Shown one piece after another: positions 60,352 through 60,425 of a DNA stretch of 60,425 bases (its first letter is position 1; each line of letters begins with the position of its first letter). The notes beneath the pieces are model-generated. The model was not told the DNA's origin, did no database searches, and saw only the letters and a program-made list of their open reading frames with translations. The translations under genes and the position numbers were made by a program. Source of the DNA: Candidatus Bathyarchaeota archaeon (lineage in GTDB: Archaea; Thermoproteota; Bathyarchaeia; TCS64); the NCBI GenBank assembly GCA_026014515.1, contig JAOZIG010000286.1:1-60425 (forward strand), in the 5' to 3' direction.

Positions 60352-60425
60352 ACTATCTTCTAAGTTGTCTGAAGGTAAACCCAGAATACCCCCAGCGCTG
60401 GTACTATTCCTACTATCCCCGGCTA

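Noticed and set aside
60360..60425. Hydrophobic minus-strand C-terminus (GIVGIVPALGVFWVYLQTT) at the right edge
   Set aside because: It looks like the end of a membrane protein, but an in-frame TAG lies at 60423-60425, so it is closed at both ends within 21 codons and lacks a start. A readthrough codon cannot be argued from one case.

Overview
This window is archaeal. It carries an archaeal-type RNase P RNA, tRNA genes with encoded CCA ends, a PyrI-type aspartate transcarbamoylase regulatory domain, an archaeal-style phosphoglycerate kinase, an XPD-like iron-sulfur helicase, a membrane-anchored winged-helix regulator of the kind found in archaea, and TATA-like boxes close to start codons. Many genes appear to start at TTG or GTG. 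Large secreted or membrane-anchored proteins are common, and two carry C-terminal IPGFP/IPGYP-type hydrophobic tails. An Asgard-like (for example Thorarchaeia-like) or other deep archaeal lineage would fit, but lineage is inference and cannot be settled from this sequence alone. No insertion sequence, CRISPR array, integrase or rRNA was seen. No stretch above 300 bases lacks a gene; the longest gap between proteins (51252-51683) holds the RNase P RNA.

Layout. 1-8.6 kb: a partial DUF3604 protein, guaB, an operon of a molybdopterin/tungstopterin oxidoreductase, a family III CoA-transferase and a B3/B4-domain protein, then a tandem pair of Rossmann-fold paralogs. 8.7-16.7 kb: cell-surface and membrane proteins, including a membrane-bound winged-helix protein, an acidic secreted protein, a 27-residue membrane protein and a 1298-residue surface protein with a metalloprotease-like core and a cytoplasmic zinc ribbon. 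16.8-22.8 kb: tRNA-Cys and tRNA-Pro, pgk, a GH172-like protein, a zinc carboxypeptidase-like deacylase and two metal-site-degenerate M24 proteins. 23-27.6 kb: a redox group (two peroxiredoxins, nitroreductase, dihydrolipoamide dehydrogenase-like flavoprotein, VOC protein) and a PyrI-PyrE fusion. 27.7-31.6 kb: a 1128-residue secreted protein next to a BlaI/MecI-like regulator, with two palindromic operator candidates between them. 31.6-38.5 kb: TPR protein, SppA-like protease, M20 peptidase, helicase, lone LivH-type permease.

38.6-47.0 kb is the most unusual region. A type I membrane protein overlaps by four bases an 890-residue FtsZ/tubulin-superfamily protein that keeps the T1, T4 and T7 GTPase motifs and has a long coiled-coil tail. 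Next comes an antiparallel 379-residue protein that looks like a second, GTPase-dead FtsZ-like protein, then a polytopic membrane protein with a long helical cytoplasmic part, overlapped by a small protein with a possible PH-like start. I read this as a membrane-attached cytoskeletal system distinct from the division FtsZ.

47-60.4 kb: two proteins with glutamine-amidotransferase-like folds (one on a TIM-barrel hydrolase), a Gfo/Idh/MocA oxidoreductase, RNase P RNA, surface proteins with IPGFP tails, a PAS protein with a kinase dimerisation helix but no ATPase domain, a second TPR paralog, an MFS transporter, an adenine deaminase-like enzyme and a serine beta-lactamase-like hydrolase.
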